DNA of 5,051 nt from Anaerolineae bacterium (GTDB lineage: Bacteria; Chloroflexota; Anaerolineae; 4572-78; NAK82). Both the position numbers and the translations under genes were made by a program. Positions 1-5,051 of this stretch are shown piece by piece (position 1 is the stretch's first letter; each line of letters begins with the position of its first letter). The stretch spans positions 1 to 5,051 of the forward strand of contig JAUVRU010000217.1 in NCBI GenBank assembly GCA_030597485.1. Direction: 5' to 3'. Under the pieces are notes generated by a model. That model did not search any database. It was not told where the DNA came from and saw only the letters and a list, made by a program, of their open reading frames with translations.

Positions 1-311
1 CCACCAAAGGCCACGCTCAGAAACACAACGCCCAACGTCACCCCCAGCGGCAGCAGCCAGGCAACCAGATAGTAGGGCCATTTCGTCCGCAGGTTCAACC
101 GCAAACCAGCATCCGCGAACCCTTCCCCGGTGATCCACTTGCGAACGACAAGCGCTGCCACAGCCGGTGAGAAAGCCCCAGGCAAGATCACCAACTGAGT
201 CAGAGGGCTTTGCAACGACAGGCCAAGGCGTATGGGGACCTCCCACAGAATCCAGGCCATCGCGAATGCAATGACAATATAGGCGACAATCCCTTTGGTT
301 ATGCTTGTCAT
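1..311 (-). CDS. CPBP-family intramembrane metalloprotease, N-terminal part (cut by window edge)
   Basis: The first 103 codons of a membrane protein are readable, running off the left edge. The start is the ATG at 309-311, preceded by GGAGG (319-323, minus strand) with 7 nt spacing. Hydrophobic segments lie at about residues 8-27, 34-56 and 79-103. Between the second and third is a basic loop containing GEGFADAGLRLNLRTKWPYY. This loop style, an N-terminal helix pair followed by 'G(F)ADAGLR..NLR..WPYYLVAW', is typical of bacterial CPBP (CAAX/Abi-type) proteases, polytopic membrane enzymes with roles in protein processing or bacteriocin self-immunity. The diagnostic EExxxR and HxxxN/H motifs would lie in the missing C-terminal part, so catalysis cannot be verified. 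The gene lies 109 bp downstream of argJ on the same strand but has its own extended -10 promoter, so it is probably transcribed separately. The family call rests on resemblance of the N-terminal portion only. Confidence 0.75.
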   Translation of the reverse strand, partial: MTSITKGIVAYIVIAFAMAWILWEVPIRLGLSLQSPLTQLVILPGAFSPAVAALVVRKWITGEGFADAGLRLNLRTKWPYYLVAWLLPLGVTLGVVFLSVAFG

Positions 312-340
312 TCGCGAGCCTCCAAGTATCGCTGGGGGAC

Positions 341-349
341 ATTATAACA
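341..349 (-). promoter_or_regulatory. Extended -10 promoter of the CPBP protease gene
   Basis: On the minus strand the sequence reads TGTTATAAT, a perfect TATAAT with the upstream TG of extended -10 promoters. No good -35 hexamer is present at 16-18 bp, as is usual for extended -10 promoters. Transcription would start near 334, giving a leader of about 20 nt that contains the GGAGG ribosome binding site. Confidence 0.6.
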
Positions 350-383
350 GAAAACCGTGCGTCATACGAGATTGGATGATTCA

Positions 384-400
384 GGCACAGGGGCTGTGCC
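384..400 (-). terminator. Hairpin downstream of argJ, possible weak terminator
   Basis: A perfect 7-bp inverted repeat, GGCACAG / CTGTGCC, with a 3-nt loop lies about 20 bp past the argJ stop codon and before the promoter of the next gene. The position suits a transcription terminator. There is no T-run after it on either strand, so an intrinsic terminator is not demonstrated; it could equally be an RNA 3'-end stabilising hairpin. Confidence 0.35.
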
Positions 401-420
401 CTCCCGTGAAGTTCTTATCT

Positions 421-1671
<1,251 letters not shown>

Positions 1672-1683
1672 CTTACGCCCCTT

Positions 1684-1701
1684 CCTCATTGACCTCATTG
1701 A
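1684..1701 (-). repeat. Perfect tandem 9-bp duplication in the argJ start region
   Basis: TCAATGAGG occurs twice back to back on the minus strand, just upstream of the preferred argJ start. Each copy carries an in-frame ATG and an SD-like GAGG, giving alternative starts at 1698 and 1689. If used, these would add 9 or 6 residues (MRSMRKGRK or MRKGRK) to the N-terminus. It may be a replication slippage product or may help load ribosomes. Confidence 0.6.
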
Positions 1702-1794
1702 GAAACCAGTCAAACGCCAGACAAAGCGGACATTTCCCCTGAGTCTTGTGGAGGCTGAGACAAGCTGCAAACACCCGCACCGTTGACCGAGGGC

Positions 1795-1822
1795 ATTATA
1801 GAGCCATGCATGGGAGTGTCAA
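1795..1822 (-). promoter_or_regulatory. Sigma70-type promoter of argJ with a palindrome in the spacer
   Basis: On the minus strand TTGACA (1817-1822) and TATAAT (1795-1800) are both perfect consensus hexamers, separated by 16 bp. The predicted transcription start near 1788 leaves a leader of about 115 nt before the argJ ATG. The spacer contains the perfect 10-bp palindrome CCATGCATGG (1804-1813), well placed for a repressor. It does not match the usual ArgR box. No T-box or other known riboswitch motif was recognised in the leader. Confidence 0.8.
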
Positions 1823-1934
1823 GCGCCTCTGCCACGCGAACAGGTTCGATCGATGGGCACCGGCACATGGGTTCGTCTCCACGTTGAGTGACCAGCTCAA
1901 GGCTACTCGGTAGCTCATGTCCGAGTTACCACTG
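1823..1934. other. Divergent intergenic region with several short inverted repeats
   Basis: This lies between the argJ promoter and the promoter reading rightward, and no coding region was found in it. It holds a 12-bp palindrome CGAAC-AG-GTTCG (1837-1848), a small hairpin TTGAG/CTCAA (1884-1900) and a hairpin ACTCGG/CCGAGT with a 10-nt loop (1905-1926). The last extends to 8 of 10 pairs over 1901-1930. They may be operators or leader structures; nothing identifies a specific regulator. Confidence 0.4.
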
Positions 1935-1964
1935 GTGACACACACTAGTGTTTTATGGTAAACT
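1935..1964 (+). promoter_or_regulatory. Probable promoter of the 46-codon ORF
   Basis: GTGACA (1935-1940, 5 of 6 to TTGACA) is followed after 18 bp by TAAACT (1959-1964, 4 of 6), with a TG one base upstream of the -10 as in extended -10 promoters. The spacer contains the perfect 10-bp palindrome ACACTAGTGT (1942-1951), an operator-like position. Transcription would begin near 1971, about 20 nt before the start codon. Confidence 0.45.
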
Positions 1965-1993
1965 CAAAACAGATCAAGCAGGAGACATCATCA

Positions 1994-2134
1994 ATGCGAA
2001 AACTGCTGCGTAGCATTCATCGCCACATCCTGGCATTTCGCATCTGGCTGCACTGTAGGCGTAACGCCGATGCGGCCCGTCGTGTGGAAGCCCTGCTGGC
2101 ACTCCATCAGAATGGCCCTGACATCGCCGGTTAA
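1994..2134 (+). CDS. Small basic hypothetical protein, 46 aa
   Basis: The ATG at 1994 is preceded by AGGAG (1980-1984) with 9 nt spacing, and a plausible promoter lies just upstream, so expression is credible. The product begins MRKLLRSIHRHILAFRIWL and is rich in Arg, His and Leu, with no clear signal peptide or membrane segment. Its last part, ADAARRVEALLALHQNG, resembles the first helix of helix-turn-helix domains in transposases and regulators, where a 'DIA..LG..' turn and second helix would follow. Here it stops at TAA right after DIAG. It may therefore be a truncated DNA-binding protein, but the resemblance is weak and no family is claimed. The zinc-ribbon-like stretch downstream is in the same frame beyond this stop, so both may be parts of one decayed gene. 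Confidence 0.45.
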   Translation: MRKLLRSIHRHILAFRIWLHCRRNADAARRVEALLALHQNGPDIAG

Positions 2135-2203
2135 CACCTGATTCGCAACGACCGGCAGCTGACCCAGCAACGGTGGAAGCGAGCCTTCACACATCCTTTG
2201 ACC

Positions 2204-2362
2204 ATGCGTTGCTGCCCCCACCGGGCCTCTCGGCTGCTCCCTTCAGACCCGGAACATATGCACAAGATCTCCTACCACAATGCGAAGTCTTCCGGACAGG
2301 GCCGGCAGCGTTGGATCTGCCCAACCCATTTCTTGCCCCATTTCAATCGAACCACACCGCGA
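2204..2362 (+). pseudogene. Degenerate zinc-ribbon-like fragment, possible transposase or DNA-binding remnant
   Basis: Reading frame 2 (same frame as the 46-codon ORF, after its stop) gives MRCCPHRAS, then about 15 residues, then YHNAKSSGQGRQRWICPTHF and FNRTTPR. The spacing and the 'K(S)xGxQRWxCxxxxxxFNxxT' pattern resemble the zinc ribbon at the start of IS1/IS1595-type transposases and related proteins, where CPxC ... CxxC ligands bracket a 'GKQRYRC' strand. Here the second and fourth ligands appear as Arg/His and His, so the site is either decayed or of CxxH...CxxH type. There is no Shine-Dalgarno sequence before the ATG. The frame stays open to 2506 but the last ~85 bases overlap the end of msrA, with no recognisable domain there. 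No transposase catalytic domain or terminal repeats are seen. The 2135-2418 gap holds nothing else I can identify. Confidence 0.3.
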
Positions 2363-2418
2363 CAACAAAGAGCGCCCAAGACACCTGTTCCGGCCAGCGA
2401 GCCAGTCCTGCTGACCAG

Positions 2419-3228
2419 CTACCGGTGCAGTGCCCTCACGATCTCGAGCAGTCTTGCGCTTCCCTCTGAGGACAGACCCAGCCCATTCAACTCTGCCTCA
2501 AGTTGAGTTACCGTGCCATAGCCGCGCAGGTACCCGTTCACCCGGGCAGCGGCAGTGGAGGCCACGAAGTTGGCCGTGTCTGGGTATATCTCCCTGTACT
2601 CCGTCACGATGGCCGGCTCGTTCTGCAGCCAGTACTTCTGGTGATAGTCTTCGGCCAGATAGAACTCTGAGGCCGGGAGAATCTGAGTGTAGACCTTGCC
2701 CTGTATCTCGGCAGACTCGCGATCTCGCGTTTCCGTGATCAACACTTCCTGCTCATCATTGAGATAGAACACGGCTGTCATGTATTGCCGTGACCAGGCC
2801 TGTTGTGCCGGATTGTGGCTCTCCCAGAAAATGTCCAGGAGTTCTTGGTACGTGATTTGGGTCGGATCGTAGTCAATCTGGACCGTCTCCATATGATCGC
2901 CCAGGTCGTGATAGGTGGGATTCTCCTTTGTACCACCGGAGTATCCCACCCGGGTACGAACCACGCCCGGCATGCTCCCGAACCGGGAGTCTGGACCCCA
3001 GAATCAGCCCAGTGCGAATGTTGCTGTCTCCAGGTTGGTCGGCGCGGCGGCGTCTATGGGCGGTATTCCGCCCTTGAACGTTGGGCTCGTTTGATCCATT
3101 GCCAGCGTGTCGCCCCGGCCAGCGGCACTCAGGTAGATGCCAGAACCAACCACTGCAATTGCCAACGTGAGCCCACCAACTATCATTATTCTTCGAGTCA
3201 ACGTCGCTTTCTCAGGTATATCGGCCAT
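2419..3228 (-). CDS. msrA: Peptide-methionine (S)-S-oxide reductase MsrA, predicted selenoprotein (in-frame TGA at catalytic Cys)
   Basis: MsrA reduces methionine-S-sulfoxide in proteins. Two apparent ORFs, 3004-3228 and the one ending at 2419, are one frame interrupted by a single TGA (3004-3006). The junction reads ETATFALG-TGA-FWGPDSRFGS, so TGA replaces the nucleophilic Cys of GCFWG; I read it as selenocysteine 75 in a 269-residue protein. Other MsrA marks are VGYSGGTKENPTY (94-106), GDHMETV with Glu114, IFWESHNP (133-140), WSRQY with Tyr149, and AEDYHQKY (192-199). It belongs to the GPD/WSRQY-type clade, which lacks the GNDxGxQYRS loop of E. coli MsrA. Residues 14-36 form one hydrophobic segment after RR, with no lipobox, suggesting a membrane-anchored catalytic domain outside the cytoplasm. 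The product has no cysteine, so there is no resolving Cys. The ATG at 3226-3228 follows GGAGGAGG closely. A recent TGC-to-TGA null mutation is the alternative, less likely given the intact frame and the hairpin. Confidence 0.92.
2975..3003 (-). promoter_or_regulatory. Predicted bacterial SECIS element within msrA
   Basis: Immediately after the TGA the minus strand folds into two adjacent hairpins. The distal one, CTCCCG-GTT-CGGGAG (2975-2989), has a perfect 6-bp stem (or 5 bp with a GGTTC loop) and begins 14 nt after the TGA. This places its loop 19-20 nt from the UGA, with G at the first loop position. Known bacterial SECIS elements such as that of E. coli fdhF have a short stem about 11 nt past the UGA with a GG-containing loop that binds SelB. 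The proximal one, TCTGG-GGT-CCAGA (2990-3002), is a 5-bp stem stacked directly below it. No bulged U like that of fdhF is obvious. The call is by structure and position, not by a computed fold. Confidence 0.7.
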
Positions 3229-3345
3229 TCACACCTCCTCCCCTGATCGCTCCACTGAATTGTCCTGACACTCGGAACAATTCATAGACGGATGATCTGT
3301 GTTGAATGGTGTAGTCTGTTCCTCACAGCCCCACCAAGAGACCAT
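3229..3345 (-). CDS. Possible 38-aa leader ORF abutting msrA
   Basis: An ATG at 3343-3345 is preceded by GGGAG with 9 nt spacing and opens a 38-codon frame, MVSWWGCEEQ...MNCSECQDN...GEEV. Its TGA stop touches the msrA ATG (TGAATG), so translation of the two could be coupled. It is acidic and has a CxxC pair plus one further Cys, but matches no family I know. It fills most of the 148-bp gap between the ATL stop and msrA. It could be chance: the same frame stays open further upstream inside the ATL gene. It is in frame with msrA, but nothing suggests that its UGA is read through. Confidence 0.25.
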   Translation of the reverse strand: MVSWWGCEEQTTPFNTDHPSMNCSECQDNSVERSGEEV

Positions 3346-3376
3346 TACGAAGATCTCCCGGAGAGAGCGGTCCACG

Positions 3377-3823
3377 TCACCACAGGCTGTACCGCTCCGA
3401 TTGATTGGCACAGCTGCCGGAATTGCTCCTGCCAGATGGCTCACTGGGCCCCAAGCCAACAGTCTCCAGCCACTCCCAGTCCGGGCCGGGCCAGCCCACT
3501 TCGTCGAAATCCACCCGCCCCTGCCCGTCAAACCGAACCCCTTCCGCCTCCAACAGCTGGCGCTGCCGGGCACTGCCGGTGCCGCTGGTGCGCAGACTGA
3601 TCTTGCCCAGGCGATTGATCACCCGCTGCCACGGCACGGTGGTGTCAGGAGGGAGGGCAGCCATCGCGTAGCCCACCATTCGAGCGCTACACTCGCCCAC
3701 GATTGAGGCTATCTGACCATAGGTGGCCACCCGGCCATGCGGGATTTGGCTGACGACGGCGTAGACGCGCTCGTATATCGGTGCATCTCCCAACGAGTTC
3801 GGGGGCATAGTCGCTTCACCCAT
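3377..3823 (-). CDS. Alkyltransferase-like protein (ATL, MGMT family, Trp in place of catalytic Cys)
   Basis: ATL proteins bind O6-alkylguanine in DNA, flip the base and hand the lesion to nucleotide excision repair; they cannot remove the alkyl group. The 148-residue product has the MGMT DNA-binding core: IYERVYAVVSQIPHGRVATYGQIA (about 16-39) with Tyr35, then SARMVGYAMAALP with the arginine finger Arg48. Next is PWQRVIN (64-70), where the PCHRV acceptor cysteine is Trp65, and GKISLR. The C-terminal part, RQRQLLEAEGVRFD...GRVDFDEVGW, is typical of the stand-alone ATL/YbaZ-like group. The last ~25 residues, rich in Ser and Asn, look like a non-conserved tail. The start is uncertain: ATG at 3823 or ATG at 3808 (residue 6), neither with a strong Shine-Dalgarno sequence. 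The frame also stays open about 54 codons further upstream without an ATG, GTG or TTG. msrA follows on the same strand after 148 bp, so co-transcription is possible. Confidence 0.93.
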   Translation of the reverse strand: MGEATMPPNSLGDAPIYERVYAVVSQIPHGRVATYGQIASIVGECSARMVGYAMAALPPDTTVPWQRVINRLGKISLRTSGTGSARQRQLLEAEGVRFDGQGRVDFDEVGWPGPDWEWLETVGLGPSEPSGRSNSGSCANQSERYSLW

Positions 3824-3907
3824 CGGCGGTCGCAGAGCATTCCAGTGTTCAAGAAATCCCTCTCGGCCGGTGCCGAGATTGATGCAAGCAGAGACAGCCT
3901 CGGCTGC

Positions 3908-3936
3908 ATTGTAACCCAGTGCTGGCAGGGCGTCAA
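3908..3936 (-). promoter_or_regulatory. Probable sigma70-type promoter of the ATL gene
   Basis: On the minus strand TTGACG (3931-3936, 5 of 6) and TACAAT (3908-3913, 5 of 6) are separated by exactly 17 bp. Transcription would begin near 3901, about 80 nt before the ATL start. The leader contains a 6-bp hairpin CTCGGC-ACCG-GCCGAG (3862-3877). This supports a start inside the annotated ORF rather than in the longer open frame upstream. Confidence 0.65.
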
Positions 3937-3983
3937 TCCAGTCAGGCGGGCACCCGACAACCCAACATAGCAGAACAGGGTAT

Positions 3984-4060
3984 CCTCACGGGCTAGCGTC
4001 CTCTGGATAGGCTAGCATCCTCTGGATGGGTTAGCATCCTCTGGAGAGGCCGTCGTGAGG
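3984..4060. repeat. Three tandem 19-bp repeats flanked by a 7-bp inverted repeat
   Basis: Units lie at 3991-4009, 4010-4028 and 4029-4047, with consensus GGCTAGCATCCTCTGGATG and a few substitutions each. Each unit contains an imperfect dyad (CATCC-TCT-GGATG in the middle copy), and GCTAGC is itself palindromic. The array is enclosed by CCTCACG (3984-3990) and CGTGAGG (4054-4060). It sits between the divergent ATL and WYL-regulator genes, about 50 bp upstream of the ATL promoter. A multi-site operator or a minisatellite are both possible. Confidence 0.8.
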
Positions 4061-4291
4061 CGATGCCACCCCACCCAAGAACCTGAAGCATACGCACCCC
4101 CCAACAGCAATGTCACGCCACCGTCATCCCTGGACGTGCCGGGCGGTGTCCGCAGCCAACGCAGGGCAGGCATCCTGGTTCGACCGGTTTGATTTCCGCC
4201 GCAAGTGGCTTACAATTATGCCAGGAACTGTCATAAATCTGTGTTAGGATGATGCTACAGAGGGTCCATTGAACGGTCAGGGTAGAGCTCG
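4061..4291. other. Intergenic region upstream of the WYL regulator
   Basis: No coding sequence is supported here; a 61-codon minus-strand frame at 4113-4298 has no ribosome binding site or recognisable domain. The right half is AT-richer and contains the possible promoter listed separately. I see no hairpin strong enough to call a terminator. Confidence 0.4.
4209..4237 (+). promoter_or_regulatory. Possible promoter of the WYL regulator
   Basis: CTTACA (4209-4214, 4 of 6) and CATAAA (4232-4237, 4 of 6) are 17 bp apart, with TG one base before the -10 as in extended -10 promoters. It lies in the only AT-rich patch upstream of the gene and would give a leader of about 45 nt. The match is modest. 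Confidence 0.35.
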
Positions 4292-5051
4292 ATGCCAAAC
4301 ACGGCCACCCGACTGATCTCGCTGATTATGCTCTTGCAACGGCGGCCCAACCAGAAGGCGGCCGAACTGGCTCAGGAGCTGGGCGTTTCCGTGCGTTCGA
4401 TTCATCGCTACATCGCCATGCTGGACGATATGGGCATCCCGGTCTACTCCGAGCGCGGTCCCTACGGTGGCTTCTCGCTGGTGCGAGGCTACAAGATGCC
4501 CCCATTGGTCTTCACCCCGGAAGAGGCCGTGGCCGTCTACTTGGGGACCAGCCAGGTGGGAGAGATGTGGGGCCAGCTGTACCAGGACGCCGCCCGGGGA
4601 GCGCTGGCCAAACTTGACAATGGGCTCCCCGACGAGCAGCGGCACGAGGTGGCCTGGGCGCGGCGGACGCTGGTGGCGACTCATATGCACCGGGCCGACC
4701 ACAAACTGCTGGCCTCGCGCCTGGAGAAGCTGCGGCACGCGGTGCGCCAGCAGCGGCGGGTGACGATGGTTTACCGGGGACGGAACCAGCCAGAACCGCT
4801 GCAGCGCGACCTCGATGTTTATGCGCTGGTCCACCGCTGGGGTTGGTGGTACGTCGTGGGCCACTGTCACCTGCGCGAGGCCATTCGTTCCTTCAGGGTC
4901 GACCGCATCATCGACCTGACGCTGCTGGACACGACTTTCGAGACGCCACCTGATTTCGACATCCACGAGTATCTGGCCAGGGAGCCACACACCCAGCCCC
5001 GGGTGCGGGTCCGCATGCGCTTCGCGGCGCAGGCAGTGCTCCTGGCACTGG
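4292..5051 (+). CDS. HTH and WYL-domain transcriptional regulator (C-terminus cut by window edge)
   Basis: The first 253 codons are present. Residues about 5-55 form a DeoR/HTH_11-type winged helix: RLISLIMLLQ, then AAELAQELGVSVRSIHRYIAML as helix-turn-helix, then the wing GIPVYSERGPYGGFSLVRGYK. A linker region at about 70-140 (PLVFTPEEAVAVYLG) is typical of the family. The WYL domain follows from about 145: VTMVYRG, LVHRWGWWYVVGHCH with W186-Y187-V188 in the WYL position, and AIRSFRVDRI (197-206), whose arginines usually line the ligand pocket. WYL domains sense nucleic-acid-like or other small ligands; target genes cannot be inferred from the protein. The ATG at 4292 is preceded by only a weak AGGGTAGAG. 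The stop codon lies outside the window; about 60-80 residues are probably missing. The 19-bp repeats upstream could be its own operator, but this is a guess. Confidence 0.92.
   Translation, partial: MPNTATRLISLIMLLQRRPNQKAAELAQELGVSVRSIHRYIAMLDDMGIPVYSERGPYGGFSLVRGYKMPPLVFTPEEAVAVYLGTSQVGEMWGQLYQDAARGALAKLDNGLPDEQRHEVAWARRTLVATHMHRADHKLLASRLEKLRHAVRQQRRVTMVYRGRNQPEPLQRDLDVYALVHRWGWWYVVGHCHLREAIRSFRVDRIIDLTLLDTTFETPPDFDIHEYLAREPHTQPRVRVRMRFAAQAVLLAL

Noticed and set aside
1837..1848. CGAAC-AG-GTTCG as a LexA (SOS) box
   Set aside because: The Gram-positive-type box needs a 4-nt centre (GAAC-N4-GTTC); here only 2 nt separate the half sites, and argJ is not an SOS gene.
1884..1930. tRNA-like hairpins between argJ and the small ORF
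   Set aside because: The stems do not assemble into a cloverleaf on either strand and there is no acceptor stem or T-loop consensus.
2135..2418. Intact insertion sequence
   Set aside because: There is no transposase catalytic domain, no terminal inverted repeats and no target duplication that I could find.
2419..2973. Separate shorter MsrA starting at the ATG at 2973
   Set aside because: It would lack the GCFWG active site and the conserved FWGPDSRFGS. The only SD-like bases (GGGAG) are one nucleotide from the ATG, too close for initiation.
3004..3228. Separate 74-aa hypothetical membrane protein
   Set aside because: Its last residues, ETATFALG, are exactly the sequence preceding the catalytic residue in MsrA and run in frame into the rest of the enzyme.
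3229..3231. Second selenocysteine UGA joining the 38-aa ORF to msrA
   Set aside because: It lies directly before an ATG with a strong ribosome binding site and no family alignment requires a residue there.
4113..4298. 61-aa minus-strand ORF with a CLPCVGC segment
   Set aside because: It has no SD, overlaps the start of the WYL gene and has no recognisable fold; the clustered Cys residues alone are not enough.
4277..4990. 237-aa minus-strand ORF
   Set aside because: It is antisense to the WYL regulator, low in complexity and without recognisable motifs; a GC-rich shadow frame.

Overview
The window looks like ordinary chromosomal DNA from a moderately GC-rich bacterium. The gene families (an ArgJ of the bifunctional type, a CPBP-family membrane protease, an HTH-WYL regulator, an alkyltransferase-like protein and an MsrA of the GPD/WSRQY type) would suit a Chloroflexota-like lineage. 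That placement is only an impression from protein style. No rRNA, tRNA, CRISPR array or intact insertion sequence is visible.

Layout from left to right. The N-terminal part of a CPBP-type membrane protease (minus strand, cut by the left edge) has an extended -10 promoter. Next is a complete argJ (minus strand) behind a near-consensus sigma70 promoter. A divergent intergenic region follows, leading on the plus strand to a 46-codon small ORF and then to a degenerate zinc-ribbon-like stretch. After that comes msrA (minus strand), a possible 38-codon leader ORF abutting its start, and an alkyltransferase-like (ATL) gene (minus strand). An intergenic region with three tandem 19-bp repeats comes next, and an HTH-WYL regulator (plus strand) runs off the right edge.

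The main finding is in msrA. The reading frame is split by one in-frame TGA exactly where the catalytic cysteine of the GCFWG motif belongs (positions 3004-3006, minus strand). The frame on both sides is intact MsrA sequence. A perfect 6-bp hairpin with a G-containing loop starts 14 nt after the TGA, as expected for a bacterial SECIS element. The gene is best read as one 269-residue selenoprotein, G-Sec-F-W-G, with an N-terminal membrane anchor and no cysteine anywhere. A standard gene caller would split it into a 74-residue hypothetical protein and a truncated MsrA lacking its active site.

Functionally, msrA (repair of oxidised methionine) and ATL (recognition of alkylated guanine) lie on the same strand about 150 bp apart and may form a small damage-repair group. 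argJ (arginine biosynthesis) and the protease have their own promoters. Several promoters here carry short perfect palindromes or repeats that may be operators.
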